Assembly: GCF_025685655.1 (NCBI RefSeq)
Contig: NZ_JAGSYG010000001.1
Span: forward strand, 434,001-498,000
Source: Acidicapsa ligni
Lineage (GTDB): Bacteria; Acidobacteriota; Terriglobia; Terriglobales; Acidobacteriaceae
Length of the DNA: 64,000 nt
Direction of reading: 5' to 3'
In this document: positions 53,312 through 64,000 of the stretch, in pieces
How the letters are laid out: every line of letters starts with the position of its first letter
Numbering within the stretch: position 1 is the stretch's first letter
Made by a program: the position numbers and the translations under genes
The notes under the pieces: model-generated
What the model was told of the DNA's origin: nothing
Databases searched by the model: none
What the model saw: the letters and a program-made list of their open reading frames with translations, nothing else

Positions 53312-54511
53312 ATGGACGAGTTTAGCCGGGATCACTTTTCGCGAATCAGGCGGTTGCCTCCGTATGTTTTCAACATTACGGGGGAGATGAAGGTGGCTGC
53401 GCGGAGGCGCGGCGAGGACATTATCGACTTTGGGATGGGGAATCCTGATGGGGCTACGCCGAAGCATATTGTCGACAAGATGATAGAGGCTACGCTGAAG
53501 CCGGTTACGCATCGGTACTCGGTTTCTAAGGGGATTCCGCGGCTGCGGCGGGCGATTGCGAACTGGTACAAGACGCGCTATGACGTGGATCTCGATCCGA
53601 TGTCGGAGACGATTGTGACCATTGGGTCGAAGGAAGGGATTGCGCATCTGTGCCTGGCGATTCTGGACTCGAACGATACGGTGGTGGTGCCGAATCCCAG
53701 TTACCCGATTCATATCTATGGGCCGGTGATTGCGGGGGCGCATGTGGTGAGTGTGCCGATTCATAATCAAGAGCAGTTTTTGGCGGAGCTGGAGAACCTG
53801 ATTCCGAGGATGCAGCCGAGGCCGAAGGCGCTGATTGTCAACTTCCCTTCCAATCCGACGACGGAGTGTGTGGAGCTGCCTTTCCTGGCGCGGCTGGTGG
53901 AGATGGCGCGGGAGTTTGGGTTTTACCTGATTCACGACCTGGCTTATGCGGATATTGCGTTTGATGGATATAAGCCGCCGAGTGTGTTGCAGGTTCCTGG
54001 GGCGAAGGATGTTGCGGTTGAGTTCTTTACGCTGTCGAAGAGCTACAACATGCCGGGATGGCGGGTTGGGTTCATGGTTGGGAATCCGACGCTGGTGAAT
54101 GCGTTGGGGCGGTTGAAGAGCTATTTCGATTACGGGACGTTTACGCCGATCCAAGTGGCTTCGATATTGGCGCTGGAAGGTCCGCAGGCTTGTGTGGGGG
54201 ATATTTGCGAGATTTATCGCAAGCGGCGCGATGTTTTAGTCGAGGGACTGAACAAAATTGGGTGGCAGGTGGCTTTGCCGAAGGCGACGATGTTTGTGTG
54301 GGCGAGGATTCCGGAGCAGTTTCGCGGGCTGGGGTCGTTGGAGTTCAGCAAGCTGTTGTTGACCGAGGCGAAGGTTGCGGTGAGCCCGGGTATTGGGTTT
54401 GGGGAGTATGGGGATGGGCATGTCCGGTTTTCTTTGATTGAGAATGAGGAGCGGACGCGGCAGGCTTTGCGGGGGATGAAGGGGTTGTTGATGGGAAGGG
54501 TTTCGGTTTAA
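53312..54511 (+). CDS. alaC: alanine aminotransferase AlaC-like (class I PLP)
   Basis: A 399-residue PLP enzyme converting pyruvate and glutamate to alanine and 2-oxoglutarate. It closely follows E. coli AlaC as I recall it: [34 protein letters not shown]-like [49 protein letters not shown] and the PLP lysine Lys243 in [11 protein letters not shown]. Length is normal. It has no close Shine-Dalgarno; TAAGAT lies 6 bases before the ATG. A repeat core begins 3 bases after its stop. Confidence 0.93.
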   Translation: MDEFSRDHFSRIRRLPPYVFNITGEMKVAARRRGEDIIDFGMGNPDGATPKHIVDKMIEATLKPVTHRYSVSKGIPRLRRAIANWYKTRYDVDLDPMSETIVTIGSKEGIAHLCLAILDSNDTVVVPNPSYPIHIYGPVIAGAHVVSVPIHNQEQFLAELENLIPRMQPRPKALIVNFPSNPTTECVELPFLARLVEMAREFGFYLIHDLAYADIAFDGYKPPSVLQVPGAKDVAVEFFTLSKSYNMPGWRVGFMVGNPTLVNALGRLKSYFDYGTFTPIQVASILALEGPQACVGDICEIYRKRRDVLVEGLNKIGWQVALPKATMFVWARIPEQFRGLGSLEFSKLLLTEAKVAVSPGIGFGEYGDGHVRFSLIENEERTRQALRGMKGLLMGRVSV

Positions 54512-54632
54512 CAGCGGATTGCCTTTGGGAATGACAGATAGAAAGGCAAGGGCAAACAGCAGATTCCCTTCGGGAATGACAGCCAGAAGGGCAACGGCAA
54601 AGGCTGGGGCAAGGGCAGTTGCAACGGTTGTG
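54512..54632 (+). repeat. polarised hairpin/hexamer repeat block (2 cores)
   Basis: A variant core (54514-54543, loop changed) starting 3 bases after the alaC stop, a 16-base hexamer link, then a near-perfect core (54559-54588) and hexamers. Confidence 0.92.
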
Positions 54633-54643
54633 GTGGAGGGGTG

Positions 54644-55369
54644 ATGAGGGTTTGGCAGCGGGTGTTGGTGGGGACTTTGCTGGTGTTGGTGGTTGCTGGG
54701 GCGCGGGTTTATTTTGTGTGGAAGGCGCGGCAGGATCCTGGGGTGGTTAAGAATGCTGTTCCTGCAAAGAAGCTGACTGCGGATGAACTTACTTATGTAA
54801 AAGAGATGTACTTTGCCACCTTTGACCAGGCTAAACAGATTGAGGGAACGGCGGTTTGGGTGAAGGCGGGATATTCGCTGCCTTACTACCCTTATGCTGG
54901 TGGGTCGGTGGAGTTTGCGAAACGGGTTGGCGTGTTGCCTTCGGCGGAGAAGCTGAAGGTGCAGAAGCTGATCAAGGCGGTGGCTCCGGCGAAAGAGGAT
55001 GACCGTATCTATCATGGAGCCCGACAGTATTTTGCGGTGTTTACGCTGGAGGGAAAGCCGGGGACTTATGCTGCTCCGATGGGATATGTGGAGGGCAGTG
55101 AGGAGAAGATTTATGCGGACGAGCTTTTTTACTATGACGATCCGCAGAAGATCTATGATTTTTGGCCGAAGGATGTGTGGGCGGCGGTGGCGGCTCATAC
55201 TCCCAAGGTGGGGATGAGCGAGTTGCAGACGCAGATGGCGGTGGGGTTGCTGATGGAGCGAGGTGCTTCGCAGGATGTCGGGAACCGCACGGTGACTTAT
55301 CATGCGGGCGATAAAAAGTGGACGGTCACGTTTGTGAAGGACAAAGCTACTTCGGTGACTCAGGGATAA
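54644..55369 (+). CDS. hypothetical membrane-anchored protein
   Basis: A 241-residue protein with one N-terminal hydrophobic helix (VLVGTLLVLVVAGARVYFVW, about 6-26) and a soluble, probably periplasmic domain without recognised motifs (ADELTYVKEMYFATFDQ, GTYAAPMGYVEGSEEKIYADELFYYDDP). It starts at ATG 54644 with GGAGG close upstream (GTG at 54641 also possible). Single gene, ended by a strong hairpin. Confidence 0.75.
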   Translation: MRVWQRVLVGTLLVLVVAGARVYFVWKARQDPGVVKNAVPAKKLTADELTYVKEMYFATFDQAKQIEGTAVWVKAGYSLPYYPYAGGSVEFAKRVGVLPSAEKLKVQKLIKAVAPAKEDDRIYHGARQYFAVFTLEGKPGTYAAPMGYVEGSEEKIYADELFYYDDPQKIYDFWPKDVWAAVAAHTPKVGMSELQTQMAVGLLMERGASQDVGNRTVTYHAGDKKWTVTFVKDKATSVTQG

Positions 55370-55398
55370 CTTTTCTAACAGTAAAGATTGTTTGTATA

Positions 55399-55426
55399 CG
55401 GCCCATCGCCTGTTGACGATGGGCCG
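55399..55426. terminator. terminator between convergent genes
   Basis: Perfect 10-bp stem CGGCCCATCG / CGATGGGCCG with an 8-base loop, 30 bases after the + gene stop and 12 bases past the - gene stop. Confidence 0.85.
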
Positions 55427-55437
55427 CTTTGCGTTGG

Positions 55438-56079
55438 TTACGAATTTGGGAAGGGTGAGTTAGCGATCAGATCGCAGAAATTGGGGCTTTTGTAACCGGG
55501 GATGAAGCGTTCTACTACGTCGGCTTTGACGGTGCCCCAGGTGGAGTCTGGCTTGTGGGCGAAGCCGCCGAAGAAGGCTTGAACGATGCCTTCTTTGAAG
55601 TTTTCACGGGGGTAGGCGCGGACGATTTCTTCGCGAAGGTTTGGGGGAAAGTTGTCAAAGCCTTCGCCGAGAACGTCGAGGCCTACGCCGGTGAATAAGA
55701 GGGCGACTTCGGGCTTCATGTACTGGGTGATGCCGGGTGTGGTGTGGAGGGCGATGGCTTCCCAGGCGGTCTGGACTTGTTCTTCTGGAATGTTGTGGGC
55801 GGTCAGGAATTGGCGGGCGGCGTTTGCTCCGTCTACTTCAAAGCGCTCGGTGGGGCTGGAGAATTTCTTGATAAGTCCGAGATCGTGGAAGGCTGCGCTG
55901 ATGTAGAGAAGCTCGGCGTCGAAGCGAAGCTTTTGCCTGCGGCCTTGTTCGGCGGCGAAGAGGTAGACGCGGAGTGAATGGTTGTAGATGAGGCTGGTGC
56001 CGTGTTCGCGGAGGATGGCGGTAGCTTCGCCGGCGAGTTTGCTGTCGGGAATGGCGGTGTTGTTGAGAGAGGTGGTCAT
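55438..56079 (-). CDS. HD-domain phosphohydrolase/hydratase-like protein
   Basis: A 213-residue cytoplasmic protein with an HD domain: His34 in NHSLRVYLFA, His65-Asp66 in AAFHDLGLI and later HTTPGITQYM. The layout resembles the group that includes fungal cyanamide hydratase and uncharacterised HD proteins, rather than (p)ppGpp hydrolases. The ribosome site GGAG lies 8 bases upstream. It is divergent from a GlxA-type regulator, whose operator-like direct repeat lies in the gap, so its expression is probably controlled by that regulator. Confidence 0.82.
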   Translation of the reverse strand: MTTSLNNTAIPDSKLAGEATAILREHGTSLIYNHSLRVYLFAAEQGRRQKLRFDAELLYISAAFHDLGLIKKFSSPTERFEVDGANAARQFLTAHNIPEEQVQTAWEAIALHTTPGITQYMKPEVALLFTGVGLDVLGEGFDNFPPNLREEIVRAYPRENFKEGIVQAFFGGFAHKPDSTWGTVKADVVERFIPGYKSPNFCDLIANSPFPNS

Positions 56080-56149
56080 GTTGATCTCCTTGCAGTTTTC
56101 ACGTTAGGCCGATTGGGGTGAGTCCGCCACGACGCGGATACGACGATTT

Positions 56150-56167
56150 AGGACACATATAGGACAC
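56150..56167. promoter_or_regulatory. direct repeat in divergent HD / GlxA promoter
   Basis: AGGACAC occurs at 56150-56156 and 56161-56167, 11 bases apart, one helical turn. This is the usual form of an AraC-family binding site. Confidence 0.55.
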
Positions 56168-56198
56168 GGGGCGTGCCTGGGCGACGTAGCATGACTGC

Positions 56199-57194
56199 AT
56201 GCGAAGGATTGTGATTACCGGGCCTGCTCCGGTGCAGATTTTGGATGTGACCGGGCCGCTGGAAGTGTTTGGCAGCGCGCCGGGGTATGAGGTGGTGCTG
56301 GCTACTCCAGAGAACGATGGGGTACTGAGAACGCATCGCGGGGTTTCGCTGACCGGGGCGGTGCCGCTGAGTGCGTTGGCGGATACGACGATCGACACGC
56401 TTATGATCGCGGGCGGGCTCGGGGCGGAGAGTGGGATTTATGACGAGGGCTATCTGCAATGGATTGCGGATGCGGCGGGACGTTCGCGGAGGGTGGCTTC
56501 GATCTGTACCGGGGCATTTTTGCTGGCGGCTGCGGGGTTGCTGGATGGGCGGCAGGCGGTGACGCACTGGGCATTCTGCGATCGGTTGGCGCGGGAGTTT
56601 CCGAAAGTCGAGGTATTGCGCGATCCGATCTATTTACGGGATATGGCAAGAGATGGGGACGGGCATGGGGGTGGAGTCCCGATCTATACTTCGGCGGGAA
56701 TTACGGCGGGCATCGATCTATCGCTGGCGATGGTGGAGGAAGATCATGGGCATGCGGTTGCGCTGGAGGTGGCGCGAATGCTGGTGATGTTCCTGGTGCG
56801 GCCGGGTGGACAGGCACAGTTCAGCCATATGCTTTCGCATCAGGCGGGCGATTCGTTGCCGCTGCGGGAGTTGCAGGTGTGGATGCTGGAGCATTTGCGG
56901 GATCATCTGACGGTTGAATTGCTGGCGGAGCGGATTGGGATGAGTGCGCGGCACTTTACGCGGGTTTGCTTGCGGGAGACGGGGATGAATCCGGGACAGT
57001 TTGTGGACCGGATGCGGGTGGAAGCGGCGCAGCGGATGATGGACAGCTCGGCGATGGGGTTGAAGGGTATTGCGGATGCTTGCGGGTTTCAAAGCGCGGA
57101 CTCGATGCGGCGGACGTTTTTGCGGGAGATTGGAGTGACCGCCGGAGAGTATGCACGGCGGTTCACGCGGAGAGAGATCCAGAGTACGGACTAG
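56199..57194 (+). CDS. GlxA-family transcriptional regulator (DJ-1/PfpI + AraC HTH)
   Basis: A 331-residue regulator. The N-terminal about 180 residues are a DJ-1/PfpI-like domain with SICTGAFLLAAAGLLDGRQAVTHW (Cys103 at the nucleophile-elbow position). The C-terminal about 110 residues are a double HTH of AraC type (LAERIGMSARHFTRVCLRETGMNPGQFVDRMRVEAAQRMM, GLKGIADACGFQSADSMRRTFLREIGVTAGEYARRF). Members sense small nitrogen or carbonyl compounds. Divergent position and the direct repeat suggest it controls the HD gene and itself. Confidence 0.92.
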   Translation: MRRIVITGPAPVQILDVTGPLEVFGSAPGYEVVLATPENDGVLRTHRGVSLTGAVPLSALADTTIDTLMIAGGLGAESGIYDEGYLQWIADAAGRSRRVASICTGAFLLAAAGLLDGRQAVTHWAFCDRLAREFPKVEVLRDPIYLRDMARDGDGHGGGVPIYTSAGITAGIDLSLAMVEEDHGHAVALEVARMLVMFLVRPGGQAQFSHMLSHQAGDSLPLRELQVWMLEHLRDHLTVELLAERIGMSARHFTRVCLRETGMNPGQFVDRMRVEAAQRMMDSSAMGLKGIADACGFQSADSMRRTFLREIGVTAGEYARRFTRREIQSTD

Positions 57195-57240
57195 TCAAGA
57201 TGCGGGCACGATTCGAGCACGACACGAGATAGGTGCTGGG

Positions 57241-57942
57241 TTATTTTTTCGGTTCCTGGAATTGGATTTCTAATACGTGGGCTGGGGCTGGGGTTGAGGC
57301 GGCGATTGAGAGGGATTGGCTGTTCGGGAGCCACTGGATGTCGCTGCTGCGCATCTGTTTTTCTGTGGATGCGGTGCTGATTTTTGCGGGCGAGAAGGCT
57401 ACGAGCAGGGTGGGTAGATTGGGGCTGCCAGTGGGGCATGGTGCGCCTGCGCTACAGATGATGCGGTGGATGGTGAGGTCGGGGTCGGAGAACTCTTCTG
57501 TGTTGCCTTGAGTGAGGGTTGCAGGAGCTTCGTCGCGTTTGGGGCTGGTGAGGCTGTGGAGCGGGAGCTTTTTGAGTTCGATGCGGAGGTAGTCGGAGGA
57601 GAGATCGCCGAGATTGTCAACGGAGTGGCGCTCGGGGCGTCCGGGGGCGATGCGGAATGCTCCTGTCTTGACGGGCGGGCGGGTCATGACGAAGGGTGGG
57701 GTTTCGTCATGGGTGAAGCGGACGGGGCCGGAGTCGGACAGGTAGACGTAGATGGTGGGGTAGTCGGAGTGGTTGTGGACGCCGACGTGTTCGTGGGGGC
57801 CGTAGTGGCAGCGGATGACGCGGAGGTCGGGGGTGTCGAGGATGAGCTTGTAGTTGTTGGGGAAGGCGGTCAGGGGATCCTGGGCGTGGGCGAAGGCTGG
57901 GGATAAGACGGCGAACAGGAGGGCGCATAGTAGCTGCTTCAT
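57241..57942 (-). CDS. secreted cupin-fold protein
   Basis: A 233-residue protein with a signal peptide (MKQLLCALLFAVLSPAFAHAQ). A cupin-like beta-barrel covers about residues 35-120 (GPHEHVGVHNHSDYPTIYVYLSDS with several metal-type histidines, GAFRIAPGRPERHSVDN). A second half of unknown fold has two cysteines (ICSAGAPCP). Cupins of this kind bind metals or small molecules in the periplasm; no activity can be named. Confidence 0.8.
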   Translation of the reverse strand: MKQLLCALLFAVLSPAFAHAQDPLTAFPNNYKLILDTPDLRVIRCHYGPHEHVGVHNHSDYPTIYVYLSDSGPVRFTHDETPPFVMTRPPVKTGAFRIAPGRPERHSVDNLGDLSSDYLRIELKKLPLHSLTSPKRDEAPATLTQGNTEEFSDPDLTIHRIICSAGAPCPTGSPNLPTLLVAFSPAKISTASTEKQMRSSDIQWLPNSQSLSIAASTPAPAHVLEIQFQEPKK

Positions 57943-58038
57943 GCGGTCAGGGTACGGGGTTTGGGGGCGGTTGTCGAGGGGTGCGGGTTGAGGGCGCGAG
58001 ATTTTGATCTGCTATTTTGGAAGCAGTTTTTCTGCGAC

Positions 58039-58863
58039 ATGGAGAGTGACTTGAAGCGACTGATTACGGCGCTGGCGTGGGTGTTGTTTGCCGGGGTGAT
58101 GTATCTCATCCTGACGGAGGCGGTTGGGCCGTGGTTGAGGCTGCCGGGGCTTGGGAATGTTGGATTCACAGTGGTGTTTGTTTTATTTGCTCTGGTGCAT
58201 TGCGTGGCGCTTGAGGGCGGGCGGCGGACGGCGGTGTTTTTTGGTGTGTCCGCAGTGGTCTCTTATTGCATGGAAGAGTTTGGGGTGCGGTCGGGAGTTA
58301 TCTATGGGAGTTATCACTACGGGGAGTCACTCGGAGCTAAGTTAGGGGATGTGCCGGTGTTGATTCCGCTGGCGTGGTTCATGATGATTTATCCATCGTG
58401 GATGGTGGGGCGGGCTTTGTTGAGGGGCATCGATACGCGCACGGTTACTGGAATTACTGCGCTGGCGGCTGTGTCCGCGTTTGTGATGACGGGCTGGGAT
58501 ATGGTTATGGATCCGGGGATGGCTAAGGATGGTAACTGGGTTTGGGAAAAGGGCGGGGCTTACTTTGGGGTTCCGCGACATAACTACCTGGGATGGCTGG
58601 CTACTACTTTTATTGTTTACCTGATTGCCGGATGGCTTTGGCGTGGAGTTAGCGACGCGCGTGTGAATACGCGGTTGTTTGAGGCGCTGCCGGTGATGGT
58701 TTATGGGTTCTTTGCGGTGCGGTATGTGGCTGAGAATCAGATTCCGGCGTTGCAGTTGGTGGCTTTGTTTTCTATGGGGGTTCCTGCGCTGGTGGCTGGG
58801 GTGCGGGTTTGGTTGGGGGATGAGGGGTTGAAGAATCTCGGGGCCGAAAGGCCCCACGCGTAA
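58039..58863 (+). CDS. carotenoid biosynthesis protein, CruF-like (DUF422)
   Basis: A 274-residue membrane protein with about seven hydrophobic helices. SYCMEEFGVRSGVIYGSYHYGESLGAKLGDVPVLIPLAWFMMIYPSWM is the typical motif of the CruF / bisanhydrobacterioruberin hydratase group, followed by TGWDMVMDPGMAKDGNWVW. CruF adds water at the psi end of carotenoids. The start ATG at 58039 is chosen over a longer frame (57961) because it starts just before the first helix. No other carotenoid gene is in the window. Confidence 0.85.
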   Translation: MESDLKRLITALAWVLFAGVMYLILTEAVGPWLRLPGLGNVGFTVVFVLFALVHCVALEGGRRTAVFFGVSAVVSYCMEEFGVRSGVIYGSYHYGESLGAKLGDVPVLIPLAWFMMIYPSWMVGRALLRGIDTRTVTGITALAAVSAFVMTGWDMVMDPGMAKDGNWVWEKGGAYFGVPRHNYLGWLATTFIVYLIAGWLWRGVSDARVNTRLFEALPVMVYGFFAVRYVAENQIPALQLVALFSMGVPALVAGVRVWLGDEGLKNLGAERPHA

Positions 58864-58949
58864 AGTTTTTGGAGTTGCTTGATGCGAGGGCTGAAGCCCT
58901 CGCCTATCCAGCTATCCAAGGCGCTGGTCGATAAGCGTAAATCGCGAAA

Positions 58950-58985
58950 GAAGCAGATCTTCGCTTCGCTCAGGATGACAAGACT
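58950..58985 (+). repeat. cousin of the hairpin repeat (CTCAGGATGAC type)
   Basis: AAGCAGATCTTCGCTTCGCT followed by CAGGATGACA: same 5' flank (GAAGCAGAT) and 3' flank (GATGACA) as the main core but a different stem. It points the same way as the right-side cores. Confidence 0.6.
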
Positions 58986-59084
58986 AGTGCAGGAGGGGGT
59001 ATGGTCGCTGTTTCATGCGGTCAGGGTTTTGGGGCGGATGTCGAGGGGTGCGGTAGATTCTCTGCGGGGCGGATGGATAGAAAA

Positions 59085-59212
59085 GGCAACGGTGGAGGCA
59101 AGGGCAAAGGAAGAAGCAGATTCCCTTCGGGAATGACAGACAGAACTGCAACAGCAACAGCAAAGGCAAAGGCAAGGGCAAGGGCAACTGCAAAGGCAAA
59201 GGCAATAACTTT
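59085..59212 (+). repeat. polarised hairpin/hexamer repeat block (1 core)
   Basis: Perfect core at 59116-59145 with the GGAAGAA flank, then about 65 bases of hexamers on the + strand. Confidence 0.92.
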
Positions 59213-59291
59213 GCCCAGGGTTGACGGCGGAATTTCTGGAGTTATTGGGATTGTCTCTATGTGTTGTAAGTTAATTTTGGTTTTGGTTACT

Positions 59292-59330
59292 CCCACCCTG
59301 GCTACTGGTTATCTTTGCGGTCAGGGTGGG
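59292..59330. other. CCCACCCTG / CAGGGTGGG hairpin
   Basis: Perfect 9-bp inverted repeat with a 21-base loop, similar in arms to the hairpin at 18125-18161. It may end transcription from the repeat side. The gap 59213-59449 otherwise shows nothing recognisable. Confidence 0.45.
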
Positions 59331-59449
59331 TGTCGCATGTTATGCGGCTAGATTAGGGGATGTTTGTTTACGCCAGACTCTAACTACGTCCAGAATGCCT
59401 GCCTGAGAGAATTTAGTAATACTGGTGAGCTGCTCTCCAGCTTTGGCAT

Positions 59450-59683
59450 TCATCGGACGAAAATCGTCGCTTCACGAGCGCCTGGGCGGATTCGCAGGAA
59501 GACACCGTGTTGCCGTCGCGGGGTTGGATTTGGCGGTGTTGCGGCCATTCTCAACTCTCCGTTGGGCTTGATATGCGGTACAGCGTAGACGGTGCAGTTC
59601 CCGTCTTTGAGTAACTCGCGGATAATATCTTTCACTAAGTCAGACTGATTGGCGTCGAATTCAATACCGTGCACATTAGGCAT
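59450..59683 (-). CDS. small hypothetical protein
   Basis: A 77-residue protein (MPNVHGIEFDANQSDLVKDI...). The ATG at 59683 has an excellent AAAGGAGG 7 bases upstream, which is why I accept it. The N-terminal half looks like an alpha/beta fold (LVKDIIRELLKDGNCTVYAVPHIKPNGELRM); the C-terminus is basic (PTPRRQHGVFLRIRPGARE). No family is recognised; the basic tail hints at nucleic-acid binding. It lies downstream of ligA on the same strand, separated by a repeat block. Confidence 0.6.
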   Translation of the reverse strand: MPNVHGIEFDANQSDLVKDIIRELLKDGNCTVYAVPHIKPNGELRMAATPPNPTPRRQHGVFLRIRPGAREATIFVR

Positions 59684-59769
59684 TGAAGTGCCTCCTTTCC
59701 AGCACAATTTGATGGTACTCGTTAATAACTAAATAAGTTGTAATGGGCGGTTGGATGGCAGGCTGACGG

Positions 59770-62857
<3,088 letters not shown>

Positions 62858-62888
62858 GCCGCGGTTATTCGTTTCGAGGTTGTAGCTG

Positions 62889-63815
62889 CTAGCCGGCCTG
62901 GGTGCTGGGTTGGCTCAGGCTGAAGGCGTTGCGCAGGCGGTGGGTTTCGTCTACGGGCGAGAAGCCGAAGAGGCGTTTGAATTCCCGGCTGAACTGCGAG
63001 GGGCTCTCGTAGCCGACGCGCTCCGCAGCGATCGAGGCTCCGAGTGAGTCCTGAACCATGAGCATTCTGGCTTTGTGCAGGCGAACGGTTTTCAGGTATT
63101 GCAGAGGCGAGGTTGCGGTGAGGGCCTTGAAGTGATGGTGGAGCGCGGAGACGCTCATGCCGATTTCGCTGGCCAGGGCGGGGACATCCATTGGGCTGGC
63201 GTAGTCGGAGTGCATGCGGTGAAGGATGCGATGCATGTGTTTGCGGGGGCCATCCATCAGGAGGAGCGATTGCAATGCGCCGCCTTGCTTGCCCTGGAGA
63301 ACGCGATAGTGAATCTCACGGATGACCTGCGGGCCGAGGACGTTGGCGTCTGCGGCCGATGTCATGCATTCGAGCAGGCGGATGGTGGCGTCGCTCAGGG
63401 CGGGATCGAGTTCGGTGGCGGAGACGCTGGTCTCGTCTAAGCCGACGAGTTTTGGGCGGTCTTTGGGGTCCAATTGCATGAGCAGATCGCTCAGGACTGC
63501 GAGCTCGATGCGGATGCCTACGCCGAGGAATGGGCCGTCTTCGGCTACTTCTGTTTCACATTCAAAAGGAAGCGGGACGGTCAGGGTGAGGTAGTTGCGC
63601 GCGTCGTAGGTGAAGTGCCGATCGTGCAGATAGCCGCGCTTGCGGCCCTGGGCGACGATGATGATGCTTGGCTCATACATGACGGGAAGGCGGGTAGAGC
63701 AGCCGGAGCGAAGGAGGCGGACGCCCTGGAGCGATGAGGGGCGCATGCCATCGAGGGTGGCGAGGTGGTTGAGGAGGGCAACCATCTTCTTCTGATTTTT
63801 ATCCAGCTCATCCAT
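62889..63815 (-). CDS. AraC-family transcriptional regulator
   Basis: A 308-residue regulator. The N-terminal about 190 residues match the AraC_N group (SSLQGVRLLRSGCSTRLPVMYEPSIIIVAQGRKRGYL, YLTLTVPLPFECE); the C-terminus is the double HTH (PALASEIGMSVSALHHHFKALTATSPLQYLKTVRLHKARMLM, AERVGYESPSQFSREFKRLFGFSP). Members such as YqhC control a divergently encoded oxidoreductase, and a divergent gene does begin at 63978. Start uncertain; no clear Shine-Dalgarno. Confidence 0.9.
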   Translation of the reverse strand: MDELDKNQKKMVALLNHLATLDGMRPSSLQGVRLLRSGCSTRLPVMYEPSIIIVAQGRKRGYLHDRHFTYDARNYLTLTVPLPFECETEVAEDGPFLGVGIRIELAVLSDLLMQLDPKDRPKLVGLDETSVSATELDPALSDATIRLLECMTSAADANVLGPQVIREIHYRVLQGKQGGALQSLLLMDGPRKHMHRILHRMHSDYASPMDVPALASEIGMSVSALHHHFKALTATSPLQYLKTVRLHKARMLMVQDSLGASIAAERVGYESPSQFSREFKRLFGFSPVDETHRLRNAFSLSQPSTQAG

Positions 63816-63977
63816 AGTTTTATTCCAATATTAAGACTAGAGCAATGGGACCGACTTGTCTGTAGAAATGGAGGATTAGGCAAGGAATCGGCAGTTCTGG
63901 GTATTGAAGAAAAGTGCGTGGAGGCGTGTGATGATAGTTGTGACCTTAGATGGTCCAAAAGGAAGAGGATTTAAACG

Positions 63978-64000
63978 ATGTCGACACCTACACGCTCTTT
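63978..64000 (+). CDS. start of a gene divergent from the AraC regulator (partial)
   Basis: ATG TCG ACA CCT ACA CGC TCT at the right edge, with AAGAGGA about 8 bases upstream. Only seven codons are visible (MSTPTRS), so the product cannot be named. By analogy with other regulators of this group it may be an oxidoreductase. Confidence 0.4.

Overview
The window looks like chromosomal DNA of an acidobacterium (Acidobacteriaceae-like, e.g. the Terriglobus/Granulicella/Edaphobacter group). The evidence is two very large Oar-type TonB-dependent receptors with an N-terminal carboxypeptidase-regulatory fold, FG-GAP and SBBP beta-propeller secreted proteins, an M56 peptidase fused to a GWxTD domain, and high-GC housekeeping genes in scattered order. 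The genus is an inference from gene content. I see no insertion sequence, prophage, CRISPR array, rRNA or convincing tRNA.

The window appears to span a replication origin. rsmG, parA and parB lie at 22.0-25.5 kb, with six perfect parS palindromes (TGTTCCACGTGGAACA), a seventh with one mismatch, and decayed copies. Base composition of the + strand switches from C-rich to G-rich inside parA, near 23.8 kb. The parS clusters left and right of parA are inverted copies of each other, and the left copy still carries a decayed parB start.

A dispersed repeat family of about 31 cores has a 15-base hairpin (ATTCCCTTCGGGAAT or loop variants) followed by a degenerate ANNGCA hexamer tract. It fills most intergenic gaps. 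Every copy left of parA points one way and every copy right of parB points the other way, whatever the direction of the flanking genes. This replication-polarised family, together with the inverted parS duplication, is the main novelty here.

Left side (1-22 kb): a radical SAM / class II aldolase pair; a three-gene envelope operon ending in a trypsin-like protease; accD; an inserted FG-GAP protein and TonB receptor; folC and plsC; a C26 amidohydrolase; a beta-helix protein; an acid phosphatase; a TPR protein; and a NemR-like TetR / SDR pair with its operator.

Right side (25.5-64 kb): a BlaI / M56-GWxTD operon with a double operator; an OmpA-family envelope protein; DinB; MarR-ClC; a luciferase-like oxidoreductase; a secreted GH13 glucosidase; a two-TM protein; a membrane-fused spermidine-synthase-like protein; a second TonB receptor divergent from an M16 peptidase; a huge SBBP protein; a twin retropepsin-like protein; a PIN toxin / antitoxin pair with a palindromic operator; alaC; an HD hydrolase divergent from a GlxA-type regulator; a cupin; a CruF-like carotenoid protein; ligA; a TM2 protein; and an AraC regulator divergent from a truncated gene. 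Most genes are single or in pairs. Translational coupling (ATGA overlap) occurs in the protease operon, blaI-M56, marR-clc and PIN-antitoxin. Several genes have a -10-like hexamer only 6-8 bases before the ATG and no Shine-Dalgarno, which suggests leaderless mRNAs.
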